The notes under the pieces: model-generated
The model's database searches: none
What the model was told of the DNA's origin: nothing
What the model saw: the letters and a program-made list of their open reading frames with translations, nothing else
DNA from: Leptidea sinapis
Lineage: Eukaryota > Arthropoda > Insecta > Lepidoptera > Pieridae
Assembly (NCBI RefSeq): GCF_905404315.1
Contig: NC_066265.1
Coordinates: forward strand, 30,280,501 to 30,344,500
Direction of reading: 5' to 3'
Length of the DNA: 64,000 bases
Shown here: positions 1-10,300 of the stretch, piece after piece
How positions within the stretch are numbered: position 1 is the first letter of the stretch
Layout of the letters: each line of letters starts with the position of its first letter
Program-made: the position numbers and the translations under genes

Positions 1-1675
1 CAACGATAGTTACGATTTTTATCTCAAAAAAGAGATAGACTGAATATTGGGAACGGCCGCAAAGCAATAATAATATTACCTAACATAACATAATATGCCT
101 TAGAATCCGTATATTAGTATTTCCGTCCTACCGAGTCGTTACCACGGAAATGTAAACTCAAGTTTGGTTGTGTACATACGTAGGAACTATGAAAATATAT
201 TCGTGTACATACAGTACGACTGCAGCTTAAAAGACCACCCACTGCTTTTAATGACATATTTTTAAAGAGTCTTTCTAAATCAATCTACATTTAACCAGTC
301 TTAAATATATTTAAATTAACATTAAACTTACAAAGATTTGGCATCTTGCAAAACCCAGAGATTGATAAAACGATCCCAGCCTTGTATGGCCGTATTTACA
401 CGCTCTTTCTCTTAACATACAGTGCAGTACAAATTTCTTTTTACGTTATGACCAAATTACTAGCGAAGCTTACAGTAGCCGCCGCGGTAGTTATGACATT
501 CACAATTACGGTCACCTCCACCTGTTTGCAGCTATATGGTGGGAAGTTTTTTATTTTTCATAGTTTGGAACAAGATATGGAAAATTATATAAATTTAAGT
601 TGGTTGGAGCAAAGCTAAAAAGTGATGAAAATTTAAAGATTCGCCTCATAAGTTCGAATTAAAAAACCACAAAAAAGAAAATTACCTCTTGGTTTTAAGA
701 AAAGACAAGATATAGATTATTTGGAAAGAGAAATGACGTCACAGCCGCTGACATCAAAGTTTACTTAATAAAATCTTTAGTATTATTTTATTTTCGTAAC
801 TTAATAATTTGAACAGTAGTCCAGAAAATCGTTTCTGTGGTAAGTATTTTCATTTAAGTTAAGTTAAATAACAAAGGACCCAAAATGGAAGACTGATACT
901 ACTTCTTGCTTTACGTTTACCACGTTTACTCGCGTACATGTCTTGCGTCCAATTAAATATGATATAAACTTATAAATCTAACCGTAATATATAGATATAC
1001 TTTCCATTTTTCCAAATGAAATATCGTAGTTAATTGTTTATTGATTCTTAAAATAGTTTATTAAACTTTAAATTCCTTTTCATTATATTGTACTGTACAT
1101 GATGTGCAAAAAATATTTAAAGCCTTAAAATTAGAGTTACCTAATTTCTGTTAATATGTATTCTGTTATAACTTCAGATTCAGGATCCACGCCAACGACT
1201 TCAAAAACATTTATTACAACATCTGAAAACCGAATGCCAAAGACTGTCTAACGAAACTACTACACAACGCAAAACAGCACTATTAAAAAATATTAATTAT
1301 GTAAATTGTTTTTTCTTTGAGATAACTAAAACGTATCCCTAGTTTAAACTAGTTAAACTTGGCTTAGGTCCATCTTAAAATAAACAAATGGAACCCTAAT
1401 ATTAGATCACATTAATATTAATGTAACTGACGATATAATAATGTACATATTTGTATAGTATAGTTAATTATCGATAAAAATATGGATTGATTCCAACCCT
1501 ATATATTTATTATATTGGCAGCTCCGATATTAGTTGATTATGTTAGTACGAAGATTTAGTACAATACAATACAAGCGACATTTCTCATTATTTTCTATGG
1601 CACCCCCGTCTCTTGTTTGAACCTAGTATTTAAGTTCTCTTTGGGCGCTGGCGGCAATGGGCAAATTAAGGTATT
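1..1675. other. AT-rich intergenic sequence, no gene seen
   Basis: I see no exon-like stretch with conserved protein content on either strand. The longest open frame (near 346-618, +) starts at TTG, has no recognisable domain and uses AT-driven residues. The end of this stretch is the insertion site of the LINE that follows. Confidence 0.6.
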
Positions 1676-1687
1676 AACTACCTACCT
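1676..1687. repeat. 5' target-site duplication of the I-clade LINE
   Basis: The 12-mer aactacctacct occurs here and again at 7278-7289, immediately after the poly(A) tail. The bases beyond it differ (g against a). This fixes the element boundaries. Confidence 0.85.
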
Positions 1688-1899
1688 GAAAAAAAAGGCG
1701 GGAAGTTTAGAAGTAGGCGGCCGTCCTTTTTGGCAAAACTTTTGAAAGTTAAATTAATTTGATATTATAGGATCAGTTAAGTAGTAAGGTGTATATATAA
1801 GTAGTTAGTGTTTATTATTTATAGTTTTAGTTTTTTTCTCTTCACCTGGTAAGTCATTTTATTGTATTATATGTAAATAGAATTTTTCTCTTGGCGTCC

Positions 1900-3453
1900 A
1901 TGTTGGAGCCCGAAGACCCTGGAGGGGCATCCCTCCAGGTGTCTCATGTAGTCACAATAGATACGTCGGGAATGGAAACGGAAAGTTCAATTATAGATAC
2001 GGACTGTTCGGAAAACACGAAATCAATTAAAAGAAAGAGAATCTCAGATAGAAATCAAAGGAAGAGAAAAAATCACAGATATAAGGGTCCATCAGATTCC
2101 CAATACTCTCCCAATGATTTGAAGGATAATGTTATTCCTAACATGCTTGAGTCTAATGATAAAAACACCGAAATCCACCATAATGAGGCTGTTCAGTCTA
2201 ATAATATCACAAGTAACCCTCGTTCTGCTCGGTCACTTTACCACGCGTCAGACCCTGCGCCTTATGTTGTCCATGTTCAAAAAATCTTACTACCAAATCA
2301 AACCGGATCTATTCACCCAGTACAATTTGGATTTTTCCTTAAAAAAAGTTTGATAAAAAACATTGTAGAGGGAAGCATCAAAAAGATTGGAAGGAATAGG
2401 TTGTCTTTACAATTTAAAACATTTCAGGATGCTAACACATTTCTAGATCACAAATCTCTTGATGTTAATAAATACAAAGCATTTATTCCGGCCTTCACTA
2501 TCACCCGCATGGGAATTGTGAGAGGTGTGCCATGTGACTGGGATGAGAAAGATATTATAGAAAATATTGAGCTTCCGCAGAACTGTGGAAGCATTTTGAA
2601 AGTTCGGAGATTAAACCGAAAGGTATATGATGGAGAGACACCCAAGTTCATTCCAACTGAGACCGTAGTTTTAACCTTTGACGGGAAGGTGTTACCTCTC
2701 AGGGTCTTTATATGTTTCAATTCCTTATCTGTAGAGCTTTATATTTTCCCCACGCTGCAATGTTTTAATTGTTGCCGTTTTGGTCACACCAAAATGCAAT
2801 GCAGAGGCACTCCAAGGTGTTACAAATGTGGTGACAACCACTCAGGTATAAGCTGTGAGACTGAAAGGAATGATGCTGTCTGTATCTTATGTTCTGGTTC
2901 CCATTTCGCAACCGACAAAAAGTGCCCGGAGTATGCTAGACAAAAAGCTATTAAGGAAACAATGGCTAGAAACTCTATATCTTATTCAGAAGCCAGTAAA
3001 GTCCATCCACCAGTTTCGAAATCTTATGCTGACGTTCTTGCTTCTGCTTCATCGGCCCCTACTGGTCCAACTATTACGTATTCCAACCCCAATAATTTAA
3101 CAAGCCTTTCTAAGAGTCCCACACAGTCATATAGGAAAACAGTATTCTTGAAACCCAAAGTTCGTCCCAGAAATTCTAGTAAGGGATATGATCAAAAAGC
3201 GCATGCAGAGCTTATCCAAGATTACAGCAACATTTCTTCCTTTTCTACAGGTTGTCTCAAAAATTACAATGATTTGTCAGAAATAATAAGAAAGGATCTC
3301 ATCATTTCTATCATTCAGTACCTTTCACAATCTAATATAATTAAAATACCGTCCAACGATGCTGCTACTTTGAAAAGTTTTTTAAATCATGGCCAGTCAG
3401 GACCATCCACAAAACCAGTCTCTAGTGATTCAGTGGAATTGCCGGAGTATTAA
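1900..3453 (+). CDS. ORF1 gag-like nucleic-acid-binding protein of the I-clade LINE
   Basis: In this LINE class ORF1 packages the element RNA into a ribonucleoprotein. The first ATG is at 1900; the open frame extends 9 bp upstream to a TTG, but that is not a plausible eukaryotic start. The product is about 517 aa. The N-terminal third is polar and basic, with a KRKR-type cluster that could act as a nuclear signal. The middle part (about residues 130-275) resembles the RRM-like fold of LINE gag proteins. Three cysteine-histidine knuckles follow at about residues 287-345, beginning CFNCCRFGHTKMQC, then CYKCGDNHSGISC and CILCSGSHFATDKKC. The C-terminal part is Ser/Pro-rich. The frame is uninterrupted and its last 65 bases overlap ORF2. 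Confidence 0.85.
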   Translation: MLEPEDPGGASLQVSHVVTIDTSGMETESSIIDTDCSENTKSIKRKRISDRNQRKRKNHRYKGPSDSQYSPNDLKDNVIPNMLESNDKNTEIHHNEAVQSNNITSNPRSARSLYHASDPAPYVVHVQKILLPNQTGSIHPVQFGFFLKKSLIKNIVEGSIKKIGRNRLSLQFKTFQDANTFLDHKSLDVNKYKAFIPAFTITRMGIVRGVPCDWDEKDIIENIELPQNCGSILKVRRLNRKVYDGETPKFIPTETVVLTFDGKVLPLRVFICFNSLSVELYIFPTLQCFNCCRFGHTKMQCRGTPRCYKCGDNHSGISCETERNDAVCILCSGSHFATDKKCPEYARQKAIKETMARNSISYSEASKVHPPVSKSYADVLASASSAPTGPTITYSNPNNLTSLSKSPTQSYRKTVFLKPKVRPRNSSKGYDQKAHAELIQDYSNISSFSTGCLKNYNDLSEIIRKDLIISIIQYLSQSNIIKIPSNDAATLKSFLNHGQSGPSTKPVSSDSVELPEY

Positions 3454-6400
3454 TAGTAAAAAAAGTGACCTAATTTATTTATTGAATAGTTACAAACCAT
3501 TTGCAGTCTCTCTTCAAGAGACTTGGCTTCGTCCCGGATTCAATTTTAGAATTCCAGGACATATCTGTCTTAGAGAAGATAGAACAGATGGGTATGGTGG
3601 AGTTGCACTAATTCTTAGAGGAGGTGTGCCCTTTGTCCACATACCCATCCCTAATCACAGTGATAAATTTTCCATTATTGCTGCTAGTGTAAATAATATT
3701 TGTTTTGTAAATATGTATATACCTCACCCTTCCACTGAAGTCTTTGATGATATTTGTAGCATTCTATCTTCACTCCCGCGCCCTATTTTAGTCATGGGAG
3801 ATTTCAATGCACAACATTCTATGTGGGGAAGTTCTAAGTCTGATCATTATGGGGCTAGAATCTTAGACATCTTAGATGATAATAATTTATGCCTTCTAAA
3901 CTCTGGCTGTTCTACTAGAAGGTCACACCCCCATGAGGGTATTAGTGCACCAGACCTAACCCTGTGTAGTCCCTCCCTTGCCCCTACATTAAACTGGTGG
4001 CCTCTATCGTCTTCATATGGAAGTGATCACTTTCCACTAATTGTATCATTTCCTCAAAAAATTAGCGAAAAGTTGTCAAAGTCTCCTTCCCGGTTAAAAT
4101 ATAAACTTAAGGATGCTAACTGGTCATTATATAGAGATAAAGTTCAACAAAATTTATCAACCATACCTCCACTAAATGATAGCAATAATCATCTTTGTAA
4201 TGAAGCTTTTACACAGGCCCTACTACAGGCTGCTGAGGAAGTTTTTCCTATTAAAAATAATAATGGCAATGGGTATATTCCTTCACCTCCTTGGTGGGAC
4301 AGTGAGTGTTCTGCTGCGATAGCTGAGAGAAAGATAGCTGAAAAAAATTACAGAGAAAATTCTACATCACAAAATTTTAATGTTCTTTGTAATATTATAA
4401 CTAAAACACGTAAATTATTAAAACAAAAAAGATTCAATGGCTGGAAATCTTTTTGTGCCTCAATTTCACCAGACATTTCTCCATCTGAAGTTTGGCAAAA
4501 TATTCGTAGATTCAGATCCTCTTTTAAACCTCCAAGGTCTCCTCTTATGGATAGCAGTACAGTTGATTTGTTTCTTTACAGATTAGCTCCACCATTTGTC
4601 CCATCTATAGATAATATGTCTTCTAACTCACAGCTTTCTCTCCTCCCCCAGCATGATAGTAGCAATTCATTCATTTCCTTTAGCCTTTCAGAACTCAAAG
4701 GGGTTCTTTCAAAACTAAGGGACTCAGCCCCTGGTTGTGATGGAATTCCATATTCCTTTTTTCAAAACCTGAATGATTCCTGCCTTTCTTATTTTCTCAG
4801 TTTAATTAATTCAATCTTAACATCAGGTAATATTCCTCCATCATGGAAAATCCATGAAGTTATCCCAATACACAAGCCCAACAAACCGATTAATGATCCA
4901 TCATCATACAGACCAATTGCATTAGCTCCAGTTATGTCCAAAATTTCTGAACATTTAATTAAAACTAGACTAGAATGGTTTATTGAGAGTAAGGGGTTAC
5001 TATCACCAAACCAGTTTGGATTTAGGAAAGGCAGGAGTACAATGGATAGTCTCAGTATTTTTATGACAAACTTAAGATTGGCATTTTCTTACAATAAGTC
5101 TGTGTTAGCGGCATTCTTAGATGTGTCGGCAGCCTATGATAATGTCAACCTTTCAATTCTGAAACAAAAAATGACTAATTTGAATATCCCACAAATTTTT
5201 ATAAGCTTCACAATCAATCTTCTCTCTGGTAGAATGCTTAAAGTAATATCAGGAGACTCCTACCAATCCCGTATTGCCTGGAAAGGTTTACCTCAGGGCT
5301 CAGTTTTAAGTCCTTTACTTTACAATATATATTCTCATGATCTGGAAGCCTCCCTTAAGGGTAAAGTTAACACACTCCAATATGCAGATGATTTACTCCT
5401 CTATGTGTCTGGTGATTCTGTAGACAACATGTCTGATACTATGACACATTCCCTTAAGTTATTAAAAGTCTGGCTTGACAATAACACTTTAAGCCTTTCG
5501 GTTCCTAAAAGTATTATAGTCTTATTCTCACGTATGAGACTTCCTCCAGCAGTATCTGTATTTTATAATAACATTAGAATTCCCACTAAAAGTGAAGCAA
5601 CATTTCTTGGGGTAATTTTAGACTCAAGACTTACAGGAAGCCCTCATTGCTACTATATAAGTGCCAAATGTGAGAAGATTATAAACATACTGCGTTGTCT
5701 CTCTGGAGTTTGGTGGGGAGCCCATCCTTTCTCTCTAAAGCTTCTATATAATGCTCTAATAAGAAGCATTTTAGACTATGGAACATTTATACTTGAACCC
5801 TGTAATGCAGTAGCTCTCCATAAGTTAGACATTATCCAGTCTAAGGCTCTGAGAATAATTGCGGGAGCTATGCGGTCGAGCCCTATTAACGCTTTGCAGG
5901 TGGAATGTTCTGAAGCCCCCCTGCACCTCAGACGTCAATTTCTTTGTGACAGGTTCCTGTTTAGAGCATTTCAAGTTTATGCTCATCCTCTTTACTATAA
6001 GTTACGGTCTCTGTTGGAATGTATGGATTATTCGTACTGGGCTCATAAATCGCCGCCATGCCTTATTGTTAGTCTCCAAAAATACTTAGCTCTTCAAGGT
6101 CCAACACATAGATCACAATTTCTTCCTATATTTTGTGTTAACTATGATGCATTAATTTTAAATCCATCTATTTTGTTTGACTTTGGTGTTTGTAAACAAG
6201 ATCCTTCTGCCAATGCCAAATTTATGGATATTATTGACAGTGACAGCCGATGGAAACATTGCCATTTAGTTTTTAGTGATTCTTCCAAACCCGGTCCTGA
6301 GAAGTGTGTGGGAGTTGGCATTTTTCATCAACAGTTTGGCATTGTACAGAAAATAAAATTGCCTCCAGAGACTTCAGTATTTACTGGAGAATGTTTTGGT

Positions 6401-7129
6401 CTGCTGAAGTCTCTGGAAAACATTTTAATCATGAAATTAAAAAACACAATAATTTTTACCGACGCTAAAAGTGCCCTACAAGCCTTGGACAGATTTCCTT
6501 TTAGCAGTAACAATCATCCAGTCATTATTGCATGTCGTGATTTATTGTATCAATGTTGTAGCAAAAATTACACAGTTTCCTTTGCTTGGATTCCGGGGCA
6601 CTCAGGAATCTTTGGCAATACCAAGGCTGATAGCCTTGCCAAAGCTGCGGTCAATGACGGAGATCTGGTTCCGTACCAAAACTTTTGTTGTGATTTGGCC
6701 CTCCTTCCTAAATCCCAGTTATTCAACTCTTGGACACATATGTGGCTTTCTTCAAGTCAGACTAAAGGTCGATATTACAGCACGATCCAGGTGGATATAC
6801 CTCCTAAACCGTGGTTTTCAAATCTGACGTTTGGTAAAGCTACCACTTCGACTCTTATTCGTATGAGGCTGGGCCATGCATGCATTCCCTTGCATCTGGC
6901 AAGGCTTAACCTTTTGCCTAGTGATATATGTGAGTGTGGCAATGACGTTGGGGATTTTAATCATATATTCTTTGCCTGTCCTCGACATGACCGTTCCGCT
7001 TTTATTTCCTCGCTTTTGTACATTAAAATTCCTTTTCCTACTTCAATTTCTGTCCTTTTATCTAATATAAATATTGATGTATATAGAATTTTAGCTAGTT
7101 TTATTTTTCTTAACGATATAAAATTATAA
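3389..7129 (+). CDS. ORF2 endonuclease-reverse transcriptase-RNase H polyprotein
   Basis: This 1246-aa protein nicks the chromosome and copies the LINE RNA at the nick. An APE-type endonuclease occupies about residues 10-225, with GDFNAQHSMWG near residue 136 and SDHFPL near 211. The reverse transcriptase lies at about 440-740, with LPQGSVLSPLLYNIY and the catalytic YADDLLLY near 664. An RNase H domain follows at about 955-1088: the acidic residues are in FSDSS, TGECFG, FTDAKSAL and KADSLAKAA, with the HSG histidine in IPGHSGIFGN. A CCHC motif (CECG...HIFFAC) lies near the C-terminus. The ATG at 3389 sits inside the end of ORF1, so translation is probably by reinitiation. All catalytic residues I can name are present and no stop interrupts the frame. 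Confidence 0.92.
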   Translation: MASQDHPQNQSLVIQWNCRSINSKKSDLIYLLNSYKPFAVSLQETWLRPGFNFRIPGHICLREDRTDGYGGVALILRGGVPFVHIPIPNHSDKFSIIAASVNNICFVNMYIPHPSTEVFDDICSILSSLPRPILVMGDFNAQHSMWGSSKSDHYGARILDILDDNNLCLLNSGCSTRRSHPHEGISAPDLTLCSPSLAPTLNWWPLSSSYGSDHFPLIVSFPQKISEKLSKSPSRLKYKLKDANWSLYRDKVQQNLSTIPPLNDSNNHLCNEAFTQALLQAAEEVFPIKNNNGNGYIPSPPWWDSECSAAIAERKIAEKNYRENSTSQNFNVLCNIITKTRKLLKQKRFNGWKSFCASISPDISPSEVWQNIRRFRSSFKPPRSPLMDSSTVDLFLYRLAPPFVPSIDNMSSNSQLSLLPQHDSSNSFISFSLSELKGVLSKLRDSAPGCDGIPYSFFQNLNDSCLSYFLSLINSILTSGNIPPSWKIHEVIPIHKPNKPINDPSSYRPIALAPVMSKISEHLIKTRLEWFIESKGLLSPNQFGFRKGRSTMDSLSIFMTNLRLAFSYNKSVLAAFLDVSAAYDNVNLSILKQKMTNLNIPQIFISFTINLLSGRMLKVISGDSYQSRIAWKGLPQGSVLSPLLYNIYSHDLEASLKGKVNTLQYADDLLLYVSGDSVDNMSDTMTHSLKLLKVWLDNNTLSLSVPKSIIVLFSRMRLPPAVSVFYNNIRIPTKSEATFLGVILDSRLTGSPHCYYISAKCEKIINILRCLSGVWWGAHPFSLKLLYNALIRSILDYGTFILEPCNAVALHKLDIIQSKALRIIAGAMRSSPINALQVECSEAPLHLRRQFLCDRFLFRAFQVYAHPLYYKLRSLLECMDYSYWAHKSPPCLIVSLQKYLALQGPTHRSQFLPIFCVNYDALILNPSILFDFGVCKQDPSANAKFMDIIDSDSRWKHCHLVFSDSSKPGPEKCVGVGIFHQQFGIVQKIKLPPETSVFTGECFGLLKSLENILIMKLKNTIIFTDAKSALQALDRFPFSSNNHPVIIACRDLLYQCCSKNYTVSFAWIPGHSGIFGNTKADSLAKAAVNDGDLVPYQNFCCDLALLPKSQLFNSWTHMWLSSSQTKGRYYSTIQVDIPPKPWFSNLTFGKATTSTLIRMRLGHACIPLHLARLNLLPSDICECGNDVGDFNHIFFACPRHDRSAFISSLLYIKIPFPTSISVLLSNINIDVYRILASFIFLNDIKL

Positions 7130-7277
7130 CCATTTATGTACTTATATACTAAATTTACCTGATCCTTTTCCAAATTCCGTTCCAATTCTCAATCCAATGA
7201 CACACTTCCTCACCTTTTTGTATGGCTGACGCACAAACCGTGCAGGCCAATAAATGGCGAAAAAAAAAAAAAAAAAA

Positions 7278-7289
7278 AACTACCTACCT
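7278..7289. repeat. 3' target-site duplication of the I-clade LINE
   Basis: Second copy of the 12-mer described at 1676-1687, directly after the poly(A) run. Confidence 0.85.
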
Positions 7290-7373
7290 AAATATTATGC
7301 TTTACATTTCGCCTTTCTTAATTCTATTTTTATTATGTTTGTAAATTGAAGCAAAATATATAACCAAATTAAA

Positions 7374-10300
7374 ATGAATACGAAACAGCTTAAAACAACC
7401 GTGTGCAAAGACAATCCTGTCGGATGTTCCATTAGTGGAACCTGCAGTGAGATGTGCCCTCAAACAGAAAAGGATTTGTAAGTTTTTTATTTATAGGTCG
7501 ACACTATATATTGAACAAATTTATTCGCTAGTCTTAGTGGTTTGGCCTATTTTGCTGTACATTATCAATATTACTTATTTTATGTTTTCAGACGGATTAG
7601 AGAAAGAATGATCAACATCTTAGAAACATTTCAGGGCGAGTATAAATTAGTGAAGTGTTTCTCTCGTTCAGCAGCAGATTCTAAAATGGCAGTTCCAGAA
7701 ATCCTAAGACCATATCCTATATTAAAAAAAACTATGCATCACTTATTACATGTGTAAGTACTGAAGTTAGTTGATATCTAAACATTTAATTTTTTATTAT
7801 TATTCTCCTTTTTTGTTTAAAATTGGTTACAATACAATTTAGCCATTGGGTTGAGCAATCACACTAAGTGCCTGATTATATTCTCATCTTAATATTTTAT
7901 CCCAGTAAAAATTTATGAGCCAGTCACCAGGTGCCACCAATTTTTAGTATGAATTATGTAAATACATTATATAGTCATGTCAGCCTCACAAGCCAGTCAC
8001 ATGTTGTATTAGACATAATAATTAATTAAATTCAAATAAATTGCCTTTTTTAAAACATCTCTGTGTTCTATGGATGTTAACATACTCATGGTTATCATTT
8101 ACAAGAAAACTGTTGATAAATATAAGAAAAAACACCAAACATTATGGTGGCACAATGTGAAAAATATATTTTGGGAGATCTTGCAAGTTTGAGATTATAA
8201 AGTGGATGGTTTATGCATGACTGGGAAACATAGAGAAAACTAAATTGTTAGGTTGTAGGTTATAGAAATAAAAATACTTCAATAAATTCAAATTTTTTTT
8301 TTATTCATTTTAATTTTTATATAAAAACTACTATTTATATTTTTTACTATGTATCTGTATCTCACTGAAACACAGTTCATCTGTTTTCATAAAACAAAAC
8401 CATCATCCCCTTGTCACACATTTGATATTAAAGTGCACACATGTTTCTCTATCTAGCCGTTGCTCTTGCAATATTATAAGTAAAACTACTCATATAAAAT
8501 ACTTAGGAGTGGTCATGGACGAAAACTTAAATTTTATACAATGTCTTAAAACAACAGTGAAAAGTGTGCCAACAATCTATATTTTTAAGAACTTACATGC
8601 TTTAGCATCTTTAAATCTGTTAAAAACAATTTATTTTGCAATCTGTGATATCTTACTGTATAATTGTAAGGGGCGGCTTCTTCATACATGATACTCTTAG
8701 AAAGAGCACAGAGAGCTTTGCTTAAACTGATTCTTAAAAAACTTTTTAGATAAACCCAACACATTACTAGTGGGAGGCTCCTTTGCACAGGATGCCAACT
8801 AGATTATGGGTACCAGAACTGCGCCTATTTCTGCTGTGAAGCAGTAATGTGTAAGCATTACTGTGTTTCGGTCTGTAGGGCGCCATAGCTGGTGAAATCA
8901 CTGGGCAAATGAGACTTAACATCTCAAGGTGACGAGCGCAGTTCTAGTGCCACTCAGAATTTTTGGGGTTTTTCAAGAATCCTGAGCGGCACTGCATTGT
9001 AATGGGCAGGGTGTATCAATTACCATAAGCTGAAGGTCCTGCTCGTCTCATCCCTTAAATTTCATAAAAAATAAATAAAGTAAAAAACAAACTATGTACT
9101 TCATATATAGATGTGGAACTTCTCTCTGTCAGAGGTATATTTATCCTGTGTATAATAAAAACCTACTAGATAGCCATTTATACAAGATTCCAATACCAAC
9201 AAATAAATACAAAATTTGCAAGTAGATTTAGGCATATTCTTTTGTTGTATAAACAAGGTAATCTTAAAAAGTTGTATCAATAATTGCTTGCTCCATCAGG
9301 TCAGATCTAAAATAGAGAGATGGATATACACACTCACTTATGTAAACATGGATGCTATTCTTAAAGAGATAGATTAGCATTCACACATAGAGATAAAGTG
9401 TTCATATATAGTAAATAAATAGAATGTGTATGGTTGTGTTATAAAGATACAGATAAAAAGTAAATAAAATGTGGTGTGTTGCCGGCATGGAATACGTAAA
9501 AAAAAGGAATATTTATTAAAATAAAAAAGTAAAGTTATCTATAACTGTGTCTTACACACTCCTTTAGTCTCCAATTTGAGGAAGTCACTCATTTATTTAC
9601 TTACATCTTAGTTCAATATACATTTCATTACACTGTATTGAATTAGGCTAAAGGCTATAACAAAAGAATAAACTTAAACCTTTTGAGTTATGTCACTTGT
9701 CCATTGATCCGGCACAGCTCTGGGTTTACATGATTTTGAATGTTACGACCACCACTATATTGCTTTAGTTTAGTTCCAATATAATTTAAAACTGTAATTT
9801 TATTCATAACAGTTGTAATGGCCTTCGACACATCCCTGTGGTACTATAATTTCACAAGAAATATCTTTATTATTATTTATGTGAAGGCATTTGTGGACCT
9901 AAGAAAGTAGCAACATTTTCAATCCATGTTATTCATTTTTTACACTGTGCTAGCTTATCCCGAACATGCAAACTGTGCTCTGTGCAAACTGATTTTGTAA
10001 TAAAAGTTTTACAGTGTATCAAAAAGAACTGATGTAACGACAACAACTCTGTATAATTTCATTGATGATCGGTTAAGAGCAGTACGTCAAGATATGACAA
10101 TACAGAGACTGCCACTGCAACAATGTGCAGAGCTGCTCGAACCTATGATACGGTTTTATATTTACTTTGCATATAGGTAAGTTTGTTCAATATTTCTTTT
10201 TGTATTCATCACTGGGGGGAATTGCTTGCCTTGATGGTGTTAATTGGTTAGTTTAGCTGGGTTGTTTACACACTAAGCCTCTTGATTGGGCCATTGTGTG

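Larger units (their letters stand above)
1688..7277 (+). mobile_element. Full-length I-clade non-LTR retrotransposon with both ORFs open
   Basis: The element is about 5.6 kb. It has a 5' UTR of about 210 bp starting gaaaaaaaaggcggg, then ORF1 (gag-like, 1900-3453) and ORF2 (3389-7129) overlapping by 65 bp in a different frame. A 3' UTR of about 130 bp follows, with AATAAA at 7249 and a run of about 20 A residues. It is flanked by a perfect 12-bp duplication. The endonuclease, reverse transcriptase and RNase H order, with CCHC knuckles in ORF1, fits the I group (I/Nimb/Loa-like) rather than Jockey, which lacks RNase H. No stop or frameshift is visible, so the copy looks recent and possibly competent. 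Confidence 0.9.

Noticed and set aside
346..618. 90-codon open frame near the left end
   Set aside because: Starts with TTG, hydrophobic by AT bias, no domain, no splice-supported extension.
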